NCBI RefSeq assembly: GCF_022811705.1
Contig: NZ_CP094528.1
Coordinates: 1,488,001 to 1,552,000, forward strand
Source of the DNA: Agromyces larvae
GTDB taxonomy: Bacteria > Actinomycetota > Actinomycetes > Actinomycetales > Microbacteriaceae
Reading direction: 5' to 3'
DNA: 64,000 nt
Shown: positions 14,895 through 24,211 of the stretch, piece by piece
Layout: each line of letters begins with the position of its first letter
How positions within the stretch are numbered: the stretch's first letter is position 1
The notes under the pieces: generated by a model
The model's database searches: none
What the model was told of the DNA's origin: nothing
The model's input: only the letters and a program-made list of their open reading frames with translations
Program-made: the position numbers and the translations under genes

Positions 14895-15949
14895 GATCCC
14901 GAACCGGCGGTCGCCGCGTCCGGCGCGCCCTGGTCGCGGCGGACGCGTGAGCGCCGCCGGCTCCACGCCACACCGGCGAGGCAGAGCGCACCGCCGATGA
15001 GCCCGGCCGCCGTCGGCAGCTCGCCGAGCAGCAGCCACGACAGGAGCACCACGATGGCGGGCACCGCGAGCGTCGCCGACGCGGTCGCACCGGCCGTGCT
15101 GCGCTGGAGCACCCACGCCCAGAGCAGGAATGCGATCGCGGTCGGGAAGATGCCGAGGTACACCGTCGCCGCGAGCGCCCCTGGCGGTGCCTGCCCGACC
15201 TCGCCGACCAGCTGCGGCAGGAACGGCAGCAGCGCGACCGCGCCGACCGCGCATCCCAGCCAGGTCGCTGCGAGCGCGTCGGTCGTGCGCAGCGCGACCT
15301 TCTGCACGAGCACGCCGCTCGCGTACAGGGCCGCGGCGACGAGCCCGAGCGCGATACCGGTCGCGTCGCCGTGCGCGCCGGTGCCGCCGAGTGCGATGAC
15401 CACGACGCCCGCGAAGGCGATGCCGATGCCGACGATGAGCGGCCGCGGGAATCCCTCGTTCAGCACGATGCCGGCGACGAGCGCGACGAGCAGCGGCGCG
15501 ATGTTCACGAGCATGGCGGTCGTGCCCGCATCGAGGTGGCGCTCGGCGACGTTCAGGGCGAGCGTGTAGCCCGCGAACCACAGGACGCCGTAGGCGATCA
15601 CCAGCACGAGGCCACGACCGCGCGGCATCGCGGGCCGACGCCAGATCGCGACCGCGATGAGAGCGAGCGCGCCGACGAGTTGGCGGCCGAGGGCGAGGGC
15701 GCCCGGGGAGAGCGCGTCGCCGATCCCGCGGATCGCGATGAACGCCGATGCCCAGAGCACGAGGACGACGGCGGTCGCGAAGAGGACGCGCCAGTCGAGC
15801 GCACGGCCGGCCGCGACGGGCGCGGCAGACTCCACGGATGGCACGGGCTCCTCGGATGCCACGGGCTCGACGGATGCCACGGGCTCCTCGGATGACTCGG
15901 ATGCCACGGATGCCACGGGCTCGACGGATCGCTCGGCGGAAGTCGTCAT
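14873..15949 (-). CDS. EamA/DMT-family transporter
   Basis: An inner-membrane exporter with ten predicted membrane segments arranged as two EamA repeats; examples are VLFATAVVLVLWASAFIAIRG (segment 1) and GVLWFAGYTLALNVAE. The chosen ATG (15949) gives a 30-residue acidic N-terminal tail with Val-Glu-Pro-Ser repeats before the first segment, not usual in the family. The C-terminal 35 residues (RRRSRVRRDQG...) are basic and cytosolic. It is divergent from a LysR regulator 81 bases away, which probably controls it. Substrate unknown: amino acids or metabolites in this family. Confidence 0.85.
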   Translation of the reverse strand: MTTSAERSVEPVASVASESSEEPVASVEPVASEEPVPSVESAAPVAAGRALDWRVLFATAVVLVLWASAFIAIRGIGDALSPGALALGRQLVGALALIAVAIWRRPAMPRGRGLVLVIAYGVLWFAGYTLALNVAERHLDAGTTAMLVNIAPLLVALVAGIVLNEGFPRPLIVGIGIAFAGVVVIALGGTGAHGDATGIALGLVAAALYASGVLVQKVALRTTDALAATWLGCAVGAVALLPFLPQLVGEVGQAPPGALAATVYLGIFPTAIAFLLWAWVLQRSTAGATASATLAVPAIVVLLSWLLLGELPTAAGLIGGALCLAGVAWSRRRSRVRRDQGAPDAATAGSGSAASDRR

Positions 15950-16030
15950 GCGGCCAGCCTCACCGACGCCTGGATTCAGCACAAGCGAATGCTGCTATCC
16001 AATCGTTCAGCGGCACTGTATGGTTGGCGC

Positions 16031-16990
16031 ATGGTCGACCCTCAGCGCCTGCGTGTCTTCCGCGCCGTCGTCCAGGCGGGCTCCATCAACCGCGCGGCCG
16101 AACGGCTCGGCTACACACCGTCGGCGGTGAGCCAGCATGTGAGTGCGCTGCAGCGCGAGACCGGCTTGGCGTTGATCGAACGGCACGGCCGTGGCATCCG
16201 CCCGACCGCGGCCGGTCTGGCGGTGGCCGACCGCGCCACCCGGGTGCTCGACCAGCTCGCCGACTTCGACCTCCTGGCCGACGATCTGCGCAGCGGGCGA
16301 CGCGGCACCCTGCGGGTGGGCTGCTTCATGTCCGCGAACCGGGCGTGGATGCCGAGCGTGCTGCGCGCCGTCGGCGACGAGTTCCCCGACGTGCGGCTGG
16401 AGGTCGACCTGCTCGAACTGCGCGGCCGGCGCTCGGTCGACCCCGACCTCGAGGTCTACGTCGCCGAATCCGTGCATCCCGACCGCGACCCGGCTGCCGC
16501 CGACGGTCACGCCGACGGCTACGACCTCGAAGAGCTGCGCACCGAGGACTACCTCGCGGTCGTGCCGCACACGCACGCGCTCGCCGCGCACACGTCGGTC
16601 GCGCTGACCGAGCTCGCCGACGAGCCGTGGGTCGACAACGATCACGCACGCGGTCCCTGTCGCGAGATCGTCATCACCGCCTGCGCCGAGCGCGGCTTCG
16701 TCCCGCGCTTCCGCGTCGCCGCGCCCGACTACGCGAGCGCGTTCGACTTCGTCGCCGAGGGCCTCGGGGTGACGGTCGTGCCGCGGCTCGGGGCGTATCG
16801 GCTGCCGCCGGGCGTGCTCGCGGTTCCCGTGCACGACGCCGACGTGCGCCGACGCGTCATGCTGCGGGTGAAGCGCACGATGCGCGCGCACCCTGCGGTC
16901 GCGCGCACGGCCGAGCTCCTGCGCGCGGCGGCCGCCCGTGGCATCGTGTCTCGTGAGACCGTTGCAGCACAGCGAAGGGATGCCTCGTGA
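16031..16990 (+). CDS. LysR-family transcriptional regulator
   Basis: A 319-residue regulator with N-terminal helix-turn-helix LRVFRAVVQAGSINRAAERLGYTPSAVSQHVSALQRETG and an effector-binding domain starting near 90 (TLRVGCFMSANRAW). It is divergent from an EamA exporter and its last codon overlaps the next gene by four bases, so one signal may link exporter and cupin. TATGGT sits six bases before the ATG (leaderless). Effector unknown. Confidence 0.92.
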   Translation: MVDPQRLRVFRAVVQAGSINRAAERLGYTPSAVSQHVSALQRETGLALIERHGRGIRPTAAGLAVADRATRVLDQLADFDLLADDLRSGRRGTLRVGCFMSANRAWMPSVLRAVGDEFPDVRLEVDLLELRGRRSVDPDLEVYVAESVHPDRDPAAADGHADGYDLEELRTEDYLAVVPHTHALAAHTSVALTELADEPWVDNDHARGPCREIVITACAERGFVPRFRVAAPDYASAFDFVAEGLGVTVVPRLGAYRLPPGVLAVPVHDADVRRRVMLRVKRTMRAHPAVARTAELLRAAAARGIVSRETVAAQRRDAS

Positions 16991-17721
16991 CCGCGCCCGC
17001 ACCCACTGCCGGGGCACCCGGCGAACCCGACCGCGCCGACGGTGCCGACGGCCCCGACGAACTCGCCGAACTCGCCGAACCCAGTGGTGCCGCCGACACC
17101 GCCGACCCCGGGGCATCCGGCGACGTCCGCGAGATCGACGTGCGCCCGGTGCCGCGCGGCGATCGGCACCCGCTCGTGTTCGCGGCGTACGACGACCTTC
17201 GTCCGGGCCAGTCGATCGTGCTCGTCAACGATCACGAGCCCCGGCATCTGCGCGACGAGTTCGAGGAGGAGTTCGCGGGCGCCTTCGGATGGCACGCGCT
17301 GCCGGGTTCGTCGGACGCCGCCGGTTGGCGCATCCGCATCACCAAGCGGGCCGGTACCGCCCTGCCCCGCATCGTCGTGTCGGGCGCGCACGCGATCGAC
17401 ACGCCCGTCGACGCCGCCGGCTCGGTCTGGCGCCTGCGCCCGTCCCGGCGCGACCTCGACTCGAACATCATCGTGCTCCCGCCGGGCGACGAGATCCGCC
17501 GCCACGAGGGGCCGAACCTCGACGTGCTGGTGTTCGTGATCGCCGGGTCGGGCACGCTCGAGACCGAACTGGACGCCGTGCCGCTCGAACCGGGCGCGGT
17601 CGTCTGGCTGCCGCGCCGCTCGCAACGCCGATTCGTCGCGGGCGACGGCGGGTTGCGGTATCTGTCGGTGCACGCGCGCAAGCCCGGTCTGGGCATCACG
17701 GCGCGACCCGCCGGGGCCTGA
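16987..17721 (+). CDS. DUF2249-cupin fusion protein
   Basis: A 244-residue protein made of a Pro/Ala/Asp-rich tail, a DUF2249 domain (about 45-128; IDVRPVPRGDRHPLVFAAYDD, LVNDHEPRHLRDEF) and a cupin domain (about 140-240; IIVLPPGDEIRRHEG, GSGTLETELDAVPLEPGAVVWLPRRS). DUF2249 proteins are linked with redox and nitrogen chemistry; a cupin is a small barrel that often binds metal or ligand. The cupin has one His (RRHEG) and no full HxH, so metal binding is unsure. It overlaps the LysR gene (GTGA) and may sense or detoxify the regulator's ligand. Confidence 0.8.
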   Translation: MTAPAPTAGAPGEPDRADGADGPDELAELAEPSGAADTADPGASGDVREIDVRPVPRGDRHPLVFAAYDDLRPGQSIVLVNDHEPRHLRDEFEEEFAGAFGWHALPGSSDAAGWRIRITKRAGTALPRIVVSGAHAIDTPVDAAGSVWRLRPSRRDLDSNIIVLPPGDEIRRHEGPNLDVLVFVIAGSGTLETELDAVPLEPGAVVWLPRRSQRRFVAGDGGLRYLSVHARKPGLGITARPAGA

Positions 17722-17803
17722 GGCGGCGCAGCGGCGCCGGGCGGTGTTCCGCAGTGTGCGACGACGGCTCATCCGCCGGAGTCGGAGCTCCGGCGGCGGA
17801 GTG

Positions 17804-18168
17804 TGGAGATGGGGGGAATCGAACCCCCGTCCATCGCTGAGATTCCACGTCTTCTCCGGGCGCAGCCTGTGAGGCGTTCTGCTCGGCCCCGACTCGTGTC
17901 ACAGGCACCTGAGTCGACGGGCCCAGCCTGAAAGAGTCCCACGCACCGTTCAGGCGCCGGTGCGCAGCGAGTTCCCTAGATGACGCCAGGAACCGGGGCG
18001 GGAACGAACCCGGACTGACGGACTATCGGCTCTGCTTACGCAGCGAGAGCGAAGTCGGACTGCTTCTTATTGGCAGTTATTGATTCGCAGGGAGCGTTCA
18101 CGAGATAACCCTGCATCCTCGGCCCGCTTCTCGTGGGCACACAGGCGATGTCGAAACCGATCATCCCC
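17804..18168 (-). ncRNA. ssrA: Transfer-messenger RNA (tmRNA)
   Basis: About 365 bases on the minus strand. The 5' end GGGGATG pairs with CATCTCC at the 3' end to form the acceptor stem, and GATCGGTTTCGAC is the conserved 5' motif; the T-arm GTTCGATTCCCC is present. The tag frame reads GCCAATAAGAAG..., giving ANKKQSDFALAA followed by TAA. It rescues stalled ribosomes together with SmpB, encoded 3.4 kb to the right. A TATCCT box at 18251-18256 (read on the minus strand) may be its promoter, with 5' processing later. Confidence 0.97.
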
Positions 18169-18309
18169 GTGGGTGCCATCGCTGGCGGGCCGTCGTCGCA
18201 CACTGTGGAGTTTCCAATTCCGCGCTTCGCTCGGGCGAGCGCGGCCTTTCAGGATACAACAGCGACGGATGCCACGCCATTCCGCCGCGCACCTCGATAC
18301 CCTTGCGGC

Positions 18310-18999
18310 ATGCCGGATCCCGTCGTCATCACCGTGCTCGGCAGCGCCGAGACCCATCATCCTGCCGAGCGGGCCACCGTCACGGTGTCGATCTCGTTCG
18401 AAGCCGCCGACCGGGGCAGATCGTTCGAGCCCGTGTCGCGCCTGCACAGCGAGCTCGGCGAGCAGCTCCGCACCCTCGCCGCGCTCGACCCGGCGCCGCT
18501 GACCTGGTGGTCGGCCGGACAACTGCGCACCGCGTCGTACCGCCCATGGAACAAGGACGGCAAGGTGCTGCCGCCCGTCCACCGCACCACCGCCGAGATC
18601 GAGGCGAAGTTCGCCGACTTCGCGACCCTCGCCGACTGGACGAGCCGGGTCGCGCTCGTCGACGGCGTCACCGTGGTCGGCATCGACTGGGCGCTCACCG
18701 AGCGCACGCGCGACCGGCTCCGCGAGCGGGTACGCGACGACGCCGTGCGCTCCGCACGCCGGAAGGCCGAGGCGTACGCCGCGAGCCTCGGCCTCGGGGC
18801 GGTCGTGCCGGTCGCGATCGCCGACCCGGGCATGCTCGAAGCGGGCATGCAGTCGTACGCCGGCGGCGCGCCGGCCGGCGTGCGCGCGATGGCTGCGGCA
18901 GGCGGCGGCAACGGCGGCCCGAGCATCGATTTCACGCCCCGGCACCTCACCATCGAGGCATCGGTGCATGCGCGATTCGAGGCGCTTCCCGAGCACTGA
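18310..18999 (+). CDS. SIMPL-domain (DUF541) protein
   Basis: A 229-residue protein with the SIMPL/oxidative-stress fold: VITVLGSAETHHPAERATVTVSISFEA at the start, a beta-alpha body, and SARRKAEAYAASLGLG..VPVAIADPG near 155-180, the most conserved part of the family. No signal peptide, so it is probably cytosolic here, unlike the periplasmic Gram-negative forms. TACCCT six bases before the ATG (leaderless) makes 18310 the start. Function of the family is poorly known. Confidence 0.85.
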   Translation: MPDPVVITVLGSAETHHPAERATVTVSISFEAADRGRSFEPVSRLHSELGEQLRTLAALDPAPLTWWSAGQLRTASYRPWNKDGKVLPPVHRTTAEIEAKFADFATLADWTSRVALVDGVTVVGIDWALTERTRDRLRERVRDDAVRSARRKAEAYAASLGLGAVVPVAIADPGMLEAGMQSYAGGAPAGVRAMAAAGGGNGGPSIDFTPRHLTIEASVHARFEALPEH

Positions 19000-19038
19000 C
19001 GCCCCAGCGCTGACGACCCGAGCGCCGGGTCCGCGAAT

Positions 19039-19773
19039 TCAGCCGCGCTCGACCAGCCGGGCCTCGAGCTCGGCCAGCTCGCCGAGGGCGAGCCCTGAGG
19101 CGAGCAGGTACTCGCGCGCCGACCCGTGCTCGCGTTCGACCCGCTCGATGGCCGATTCGATCGCCTCGGGCGGGCTGCCGCCCATCAGGATGCGCAGCTC
19201 GGGCGTGTCGGCGACGCCGTAGCGCCCGATCATCTCGATCATGCCCTCGAGCCACTCACCGGCGAGGTTCTGCTCGGTGCGCTCGTAGTCCGCGACGACC
19301 GCGTCGCGGTCCACGCCGACGGCCAGCAGGGTCATGGCCACCACGACGCCGGTGCGGTCCTTGCCGGCGGTGCAGTGCACCAGCACCGCGCCGTCGGCGG
19401 TCGCGATGTGCCGCACCGCGTCGACCACGACACGGGAGTGCTGCGTGACGATGCGTTCGTAGAGGGCCTCGAGCGAGATGCCCGCCGCGCCCTGCGAGGC
19501 GCCCGAGCCCTCGAAGACCGGGAGCCGGCGCACCTGCACGTCGAGCCCGTCGAGATCGTCGGGCATGGTGTGCGCTTCGCGCTCGTCGCGCAGGTCGATC
19601 ACGCGGGAGAGGCCGAGTTCGCGCAGACGATCGCGCCCTTCGTCGCCGAGACGGAAGAGCCCGTCGGAGCGGTAGAGCACGCCGGGGCGGACGACGCCGG
19701 CCACGGCGGGCAGCCCGCCGACGTCGCGGAAGTTGTAGGTGCCGGGCACGGGGATCCGGGTCGAGGTCTCCAC
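19039..19773 (-). CDS. Tyrosine-protein phosphatase family enzyme
   Basis: A 244-residue phosphatase of the actinobacterial PtpB-like type. The catalytic P-loop is LVHCTAGKDRTGVVVAM (Cys and Arg of CX5R). The N-terminal GTYNFRDVGGLP is the family's characteristic segment. It lacks a signal peptide and is cytosolic unless released. The GTG at 19773 has TAGGCT seven bases upstream. Related enzymes act on phosphotyrosine or phosphoinositides; the substrate is unknown. Confidence 0.85.
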   Translation of the reverse strand: METSTRIPVPGTYNFRDVGGLPAVAGVVRPGVLYRSDGLFRLGDEGRDRLRELGLSRVIDLRDEREAHTMPDDLDGLDVQVRRLPVFEGSGASQGAAGISLEALYERIVTQHSRVVVDAVRHIATADGAVLVHCTAGKDRTGVVVAMTLLAVGVDRDAVVADYERTEQNLAGEWLEGMIEMIGRYGVADTPELRILMGGSPPEAIESAIERVEREHGSAREYLLASGLALGELAELEARLVERG

Positions 19774-19854
19774 GGCCCGTAGCCTAACCCGCGCGACCGA
19801 CACCGAGTACAGGTTCGGCGCCCCGCCGCTCGCGCGGGCGGGTCGGCACGCCGC

Positions 19855-20550
19855 TCACGCGGGCGGGTCGAGCGCGACCCCCCACTCGTCGCGCAGCGCG
19901 CGGCGGCCCTCCGCCGTCACCTCGACGCCCCGGCGCGACCCGCTGCGGCGTCGCACCCACTCGGCCCGCGACACCCGCTCGGCGATCGCCGCGCCGAGTG
20001 CTCCGGCGACGTGGAACCGCCGCTCGGTCCAGTCGAGGCACGCGAGCACGGTCGCGCGCCGTCGGCCCCGCGCCGCGACGAGATCGATGCCGAGTGCGTC
20101 GAGGCGCGCGGCCGCGTGCGCGGTGAGGGCGAACTCCTCGTCGAACCGGTCGAGCACGCCCTGCGCGACGAAGGCATCGGCGATCGCGACGCCGATCGCA
20201 CCGGCCAGGTGGTCGTAGCAGTAGCGTCCCGACGCGAGGTCGCGCGCCGCTCGGTGCCGCCGATAGTCGTGCACCGGCGTCTGCGGTGCGAGCGCGCCGA
20301 GCTGCTCGAGCGCCGCCGCGACTCCCGGGTCGGCGATGCGGAAGAACCGCTGCCGCCCGCGCGCCTCGGCGGTGAGCAGCCCAGCGTCGACGAGCACCGC
20401 GAGGTGATCGCTCGCCGTCGATGCCGAGACGCCCGCGGCCGCGGCGAGTTCGCCCGCCGGCCGGCGCGAGCCGTCCATCAGCAACGACACGATCTCGCTG
20501 CGCGCCGGCACCGCGAGCGCCCGCCCGAGTGCCGAGAAGTCGGTGGCCAT
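19855..20550 (-). CDS. ArsR-family helix-turn-helix regulator
   Basis: A 231-residue regulator with a winged helix: VPARSEIVSLLMDGSRRPAGELAAAAGVSASTASDHLAVLVDAGLLTAEARGRQRFFRIADPG. The C-terminal 130 residues are a variable effector domain, with one Cys-containing stretch RYCYDHLAGAIGVAIA that could sense a thiol or metal. It is divergent from osmC-ACT, with a perfect palindrome overlapping both -35 regions. TAGGCT lies seven bases before its ATG. It likely represses both operons, including itself. Confidence 0.85.
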   Translation of the reverse strand: MATDFSALGRALAVPARSEIVSLLMDGSRRPAGELAAAAGVSASTASDHLAVLVDAGLLTAEARGRQRFFRIADPGVAAALEQLGALAPQTPVHDYRRHRAARDLASGRYCYDHLAGAIGVAIADAFVAQGVLDRFDEEFALTAHAAARLDALGIDLVAARGRRRATVLACLDWTERRFHVAGALGAAIAERVSRAEWVRRRSGSRRGVEVTAEGRRALRDEWGVALDPPA

Positions 20551-20571
20551 GCCGGTCAGCCTACGCGTCCG

Positions 20572-20594
20572 ACGTTTCGGTGCCGACCGAAACG
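20572..20594. promoter_or_regulatory. Operator between ArsR and OsmC genes
   Basis: Perfect inverted repeat CGTTTCGGT-N5-ACCGAAACG. With -10 boxes at 20557-20562 (leftward TAGGCT) and 20604-20609 (rightward TACCGT), the palindrome covers the expected -35 regions of both promoters. Confidence 0.85.
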
Positions 20595-20615
20595 TTCCGG
20601 CCGTACCGTTGCCGC

Positions 20616-21092
20616 ATGGACACGCATCGATATCGCACCGCGCTCGCCTGGCACGGCTCCACCGCCGAGGGCTACCGCACCTACTCGCGGGCGCACGCCG
20701 TCAGCGCCCCGCCCGCCGACGCCACGCTGCACCTCAGCGCCGACGCGGCGTTCCGCGGCGACGCGGCGCTGCTCAACCCCGAACAACTGCTCGTCGCCGC
20801 GGCGAGCTCGTGCCTGCTGCTGATGTTCCTCGGCGAGGCGGCGCGAGCCGGCGTCGACGTGGTCGACTACGCCGACGACGCCGAGGGCGAGCTGCGCGAC
20901 GGCCGGATCGCCCGCATCGTGCTGCGGCCGCGGGTGCGGGTCCGCTCGGGCAGCGCGGCAGGTGTCGAGGGCCAGGTCGCGGCCCGCGTCGACGCGTTGC
21001 TGCGCACCGCCCACGAGGGGTGCTACATCGCGAACTCGCTCACGAGCGACGTGGCCCTCGAACCGGTGATCGAGACGGAGGTCGCCGCGTGA
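20616..21092 (+). CDS. OsmC/Ohr-family peroxiredoxin-like protein
   Basis: A 158-residue OsmC-fold protein: LNPEQLLVAAASSCLLLMFL contains one catalytic Cys; the second, CYIANSLTSDV, is near 141. These Cys residues reduce organic hydroperoxides. TACCGT is six bases ahead of the ATG (leaderless). It shares an operator with the ArsR gene and overlaps the ACT gene by four bases (GTGA). Expected thiol-based defence against organic peroxides or aldehydes. Confidence 0.9.
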   Translation: MDTHRYRTALAWHGSTAEGYRTYSRAHAVSAPPADATLHLSADAAFRGDAALLNPEQLLVAAASSCLLLMFLGEAARAGVDVVDYADDAEGELRDGRIARIVLRPRVRVRSGSAAGVEGQVAARVDALLRTAHEGCYIANSLTSDVALEPVIETEVAA

Positions 21093-21523
21093 GCTTCCCC
21101 GAGACGGACCCCCGCGAACGCGACATCGCCGTGCCGCTCCCCCACCGACCCGGCGCGCTCGCCCGGTTCGCCGCGGTGGTGGGCGAAGCCGGCGTCAACC
21201 TCGAGGGCGGCGGCGCGTGGGTCGACGACGGAGGCGGGGCCGGCACCGCGCACTTCCTCGTCGACGACGGCGCCCGCGCCGAGGCGGCGCTGCGCGCCGC
21301 GGGCTACGACCCCGTCGTCTCCGAGGCGGTCGCGACCCGGCTCGACCAGGGCCGCCCCGGGCAACTGGCCGCCCTGCTCGCACGCCTCGCCGACGCCGGG
21401 GTGGACCTGATCGCGCTGTACAGCGACCACGGCGGCCGGCTCATGCTCGTCGTCGACGACCGGCATCGCGCGGCCGCGCGGCGCGCCGTCGAGGCATCCG
21501 CCCCGCTCGATCCCCGTTCGTGA
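21089..21523 (+). CDS. ACT-domain protein (two ACT repeats)
   Basis: A 144-residue protein: IAVPLPHRPGALARFAAVVGEAGVNLEGG begins the first ACT domain; a second, weaker one is LAALLARLADAGVDLIALYSDHG. It carries no catalytic domain, so it is a stand-alone ligand sensor of amino-acid type. Translational coupling with OsmC (GTGA overlap) is unusual and suggests a joint role under the ArsR-like regulator. Confidence 0.8.
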   Translation: MSFPETDPRERDIAVPLPHRPGALARFAAVVGEAGVNLEGGGAWVDDGGGAGTAHFLVDDGARAEAALRAAGYDPVVSEAVATRLDQGRPGQLAALLARLADAGVDLIALYSDHGGRLMLVVDDRHRAAARRAVEASAPLDPRS

Positions 21524-21555
21524 GACCCACCCGTTCCGCGAGCCGCGCGATCGGG

Positions 21556-22032
21556 CTACTCCCCGATCCGCTGCCGGGTCGCGATGGCCCGGTCGGCCTC
21601 GCGCTTGTCCTGCTTCTCGCGCAGCGCCTGCCGCTTGTCGTACTCCTTCTTGCCCTTCGCGACCGCGAGCTCGACCTTCGCACGCCCGTCGCTGAAGTAG
21701 ATCTGCAGCGGGACGAGCGTGTAGCCGCCCTGCGCGGTGCGGTGCGAGATCTTGATGATCTCCTGCTTGTGCAGCAGCAGCTTGCGCTTGCGTCGCGGCG
21801 CGTGGTTGTTCCAGGTGCCCTCGGTGTACTCGGGGATGTGCACGGCGTCGAGCCACATCTCGCCGCCGTCGATGAAGGCGTATCCGTCGACGAGCGACGC
21901 CCGCCCCTCGCGCAGCGACTTCACTTCGGTGCCGGTGAGCACGATGCCTGCTTCGTAGGTGTCCTCGATGAGGTAGTCGTGGCGCGCCCGGCGGTTGGTC
22001 GCGACGACCTTCTGACCGCGTTCCTTGGGCAC
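21556..22032 (-). CDS. smpB: SsrA-binding protein SmpB
   Basis: A 158-residue OB-fold protein binding tm[43 protein letters not shown] and the basic tail [19 protein letters not shown]. Needed with ssrA (3.4 kb away) for trans-translation. GTG start at 22032 with GAAGGAG upstream. It ends the prfB-ftsE-ftsX-smpB order, and a TAGACT box about 60 bases ahead could give its own promoter. Confidence 0.98.
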   Translation of the reverse strand: MPKERGQKVVATNRRARHDYLIEDTYEAGIVLTGTEVKSLREGRASLVDGYAFIDGGEMWLDAVHIPEYTEGTWNNHAPRRKRKLLLHKQEIIKISHRTAQGGYTLVPLQIYFSDGRAKVELAVAKGKKEYDKRQALREKQDKREADRAIATRQRIGE

Positions 22033-22093
22033 GGCTGACTCCTTCGATGGTGACGGATGCCTCGGCCGACGCCGGGGCAGCCGCCCAGTCTAC

Positions 22094-23005
22094 CTACACC
22101 CGGAGGTACCGGCGGATCGCGATGCCCGCGGAGATCGCCGCGAGCAGCACGCCGACGACGATGAGCAGCGGCACCACGATCCACGCGTCGGTGAGGTCGA
22201 CGAACGTGAACGACAGCGAGTCGGCGAGGAACCCCTGCACGAAGAACTGCACGATCGCGAGCACCGCGGCCCCGGCGAGCACCGACCCGATCAGCCCGGC
22301 GAACACGCCCTCGAGCACGAACGGCGTCTGGATGAACCGGTTGGATGCCCCGACGAGCCGCATGATGCCGAGCTCGCGACGGCGCGAGAACGCCGACAAC
22401 CGGATGGTCGTGGCGATGAGCAGCGCCGACGCGACGAGCATGATCGCCGCGACCGCGATCGCGGTGTAGCTCGCCGCGTTCAGCACGTTGAAGATCTGGT
22501 CGAGCAGGCGCCGCTGGTCGCTCACCGACTCGACGCCCGGCATGCCCGCCAGCGATTCGACGAGCACGTCGGCCTCGCTCGGGTCGGTGAGGTTCACCCA
22601 GTAGGTCTCGTTCAGCACCTCGGGCGTGACGTACTCGGCCGCGGGCGTGCCCTCGAACTGCTCCTGGAAGTTCTGGTACGCCTGCTCGTGGTCTTCGAAG
22701 TAGTACTCGTCGACGTACGGCGCGAGCGTGTCGGATTCGAGCTGGGCTTCGACGGCGGCCCTCTGCTCCTCGGTCGCCTCGCCGTCGACGCAGCCCGCCG
22801 CCTCGCTGAGCGACGTGCACAGGTACACCGCGACCTGGGCGCGGTCGTACCAGTAGCTCTTCATCTGCCCGATCTGCAGCTGCAGCAGCGCCGCGGTGCC
22901 GACGAAGGTGAGCGACACGAACGTGACGAGCACGACCGACACCACCATCGACGCGTTGCGGCGCAGGCCGTTGGCCGCCTCGCCGATCACCAGTCCCGCC
23001 CTCAT
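22094..23005 (-). CDS. ftsX: Cell-division protein FtsX
   Basis: A 303-residue permease-like subunit with four membrane helices: one near 20-45 ([29 protein letters not shown]), then a large extracellular loop (50-170), and three helices at the C terminus ([13 protein letters not shown]..., [14 protein letters not shown]..., [18 protein letters not shown]). With FtsE it activates peptidoglycan hydrolases at the septum. Overlaps ftsE by four bases (ATGA). Ends with RRYLRV. Confidence 0.97.
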   Translation of the reverse strand: MRAGLVIGEAANGLRRNASMVVSVVLVTFVSLTFVGTAALLQLQIGQMKSYWYDRAQVAVYLCTSLSEAAGCVDGEATEEQRAAVEAQLESDTLAPYVDEYYFEDHEQAYQNFQEQFEGTPAAEYVTPEVLNETYWVNLTDPSEADVLVESLAGMPGVESVSDQRRLLDQIFNVLNAASYTAIAVAAIMLVASALLIATTIRLSAFSRRRELGIMRLVGASNRFIQTPFVLEGVFAGLIGSVLAGAAVLAIVQFFVQGFLADSLSFTFVDLTDAWIVVPLLIVVGVLLAAISAGIAIRRYLRV

Positions 23006-24102
23006 GAGACCGGCCCCACTTCCTGGTCGTCGTCGTCGGCTCTCGGTCCGGCGGGTGCGCGCAGCCCGAGGCGCTCTGCGAGCGTGCGCGGCGGCGGTGC
23101 GTCGGCTGCGGTCGCGCCGTCGGTGGCCCCGGCCGGTTCGGATGCCCCGGATGCCTCGGATGTCTCGCCCTCGGCGCGCTCCGTCGCATCCGTGGACGCC
23201 GTTCGATCCGCGGTGCTGCCCGCGCCCGCGAGCGCCGCACGATCGACCGCGATGACGCCCGTCGCGGCCGCCGTGATCTCGGCGGCCTCGTCGGTGACCT
23301 CGTCGGTCGCCTCGGGCTCGACGTAGAGGGGCTCGGCGTCGCGCATGGCCTCGGGCGTGACCTTCGGCGCGGCCGCGGTGACCGTCGCGAGATCCGACGG
23401 CTCGAACTCGCGCACCGTCTCGCCGTCGTAGCCTGCGGTGCGTTCGTCGCGCACGACCTCGCCCGACGACAGCTCGATCACGCGGCGCCGCATCTGGTCG
23501 ACGATGCCGGCCTCGTGCGTGGCCATCACGACGGTGGTGCCGCTCGCGTTGATGCGTTCGAGCAGCGTCATGATGCCGGCGCTCGTGACCGGGTCGAGGT
23601 TGCCCGTCGGTTCGTCGGCGAGCAGGATCTGCGGCTTGTTCACGATGGCACGGGCGATCGCGACGCGCTGCTGCTCACCGCCGGACAGTTCGTGGGGCAT
23701 CCGTTTGCCCTTGCCGTCGAGGCCGACCAGCTTCAGCGTCTCGGGCACCGCCTGGTGGATGAACCCGCGCGACTTGCCGATCACCCGCAGCGTGAACGCG
23801 ACGTTCTCGTACACGTTCTTGTTGGGCAGCAGTCGGAAGTCCTGGAAGACCACGCCGAGGCTGCGCCGGAAGTACGGCACCTTGCGCGTGGAGATCGAAC
23901 CGAGGTCCTGCCCGAGCACGTGGATCGTGCCGCGCGTCGGCTTCTCCTCCTTGAGGATCAGCCGCAGGAAGCTCGACTTGCCCGACCCCGACGCACCGAC
24001 GAGGAACACGAACTCGCCGCGCAGGATCTCGACGCCGACCTCGTCGAGTGCCGGCTTGGACTGCCCGGGATAGGTCTTGGTGACGGAGTCGAAGCGGATC
24101 AT
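23002..24102 (-). CDS. ftsE: FtsE ATPase with long C-terminal extension
   Basis: The first 230 residues are a complete FtsE ABC domain: Walker [10 protein letters not shown] (37-45), Q-loop VFQDFRLL, signature [14 protein letters not shown] and [13 protein letters not shown]. Beyond it lies a 135-residue Ala/Glu/Thr/Pro-rich tail of low complexity. FtsE is normally about 230 residues, so the tail is an addition. TAGGCT is eight bases before the ATG. Couples ATP hydrolysis to FtsX. Confidence 0.95.
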   Translation of the reverse strand: MIRFDSVTKTYPGQSKPALDEVGVEILRGEFVFLVGASGSGKSSFLRLILKEEKPTRGTIHVLGQDLGSISTRKVPYFRRSLGVVFQDFRLLPNKNVYENVAFTLRVIGKSRGFIHQAVPETLKLVGLDGKGKRMPHELSGGEQQRVAIARAIVNKPQILLADEPTGNLDPVTSAGIMTLLERINASGTTVVMATHEAGIVDQMRRRVIELSSGEVVRDERTAGYDGETVREFEPSDLATVTAAAPKVTPEAMRDAEPLYVEPEATDEVTDEAAEITAAATGVIAVDRAALAGAGSTADRTASTDATERAEGETSEASGASEPAGATDGATAADAPPPRTLAERLGLRAPAGPRADDDDQEVGPVS

Positions 24103-24211
24103 CGGGATCGAGCCTAAGCAGGCGTGACCGGTTTCGCCGCAGCGGATGCCGTGTGTCGCCCGGCATACTCGATCCTTGGCAGAACGGCGACCGCGCCGCT
24201 ACACTCCCCAC

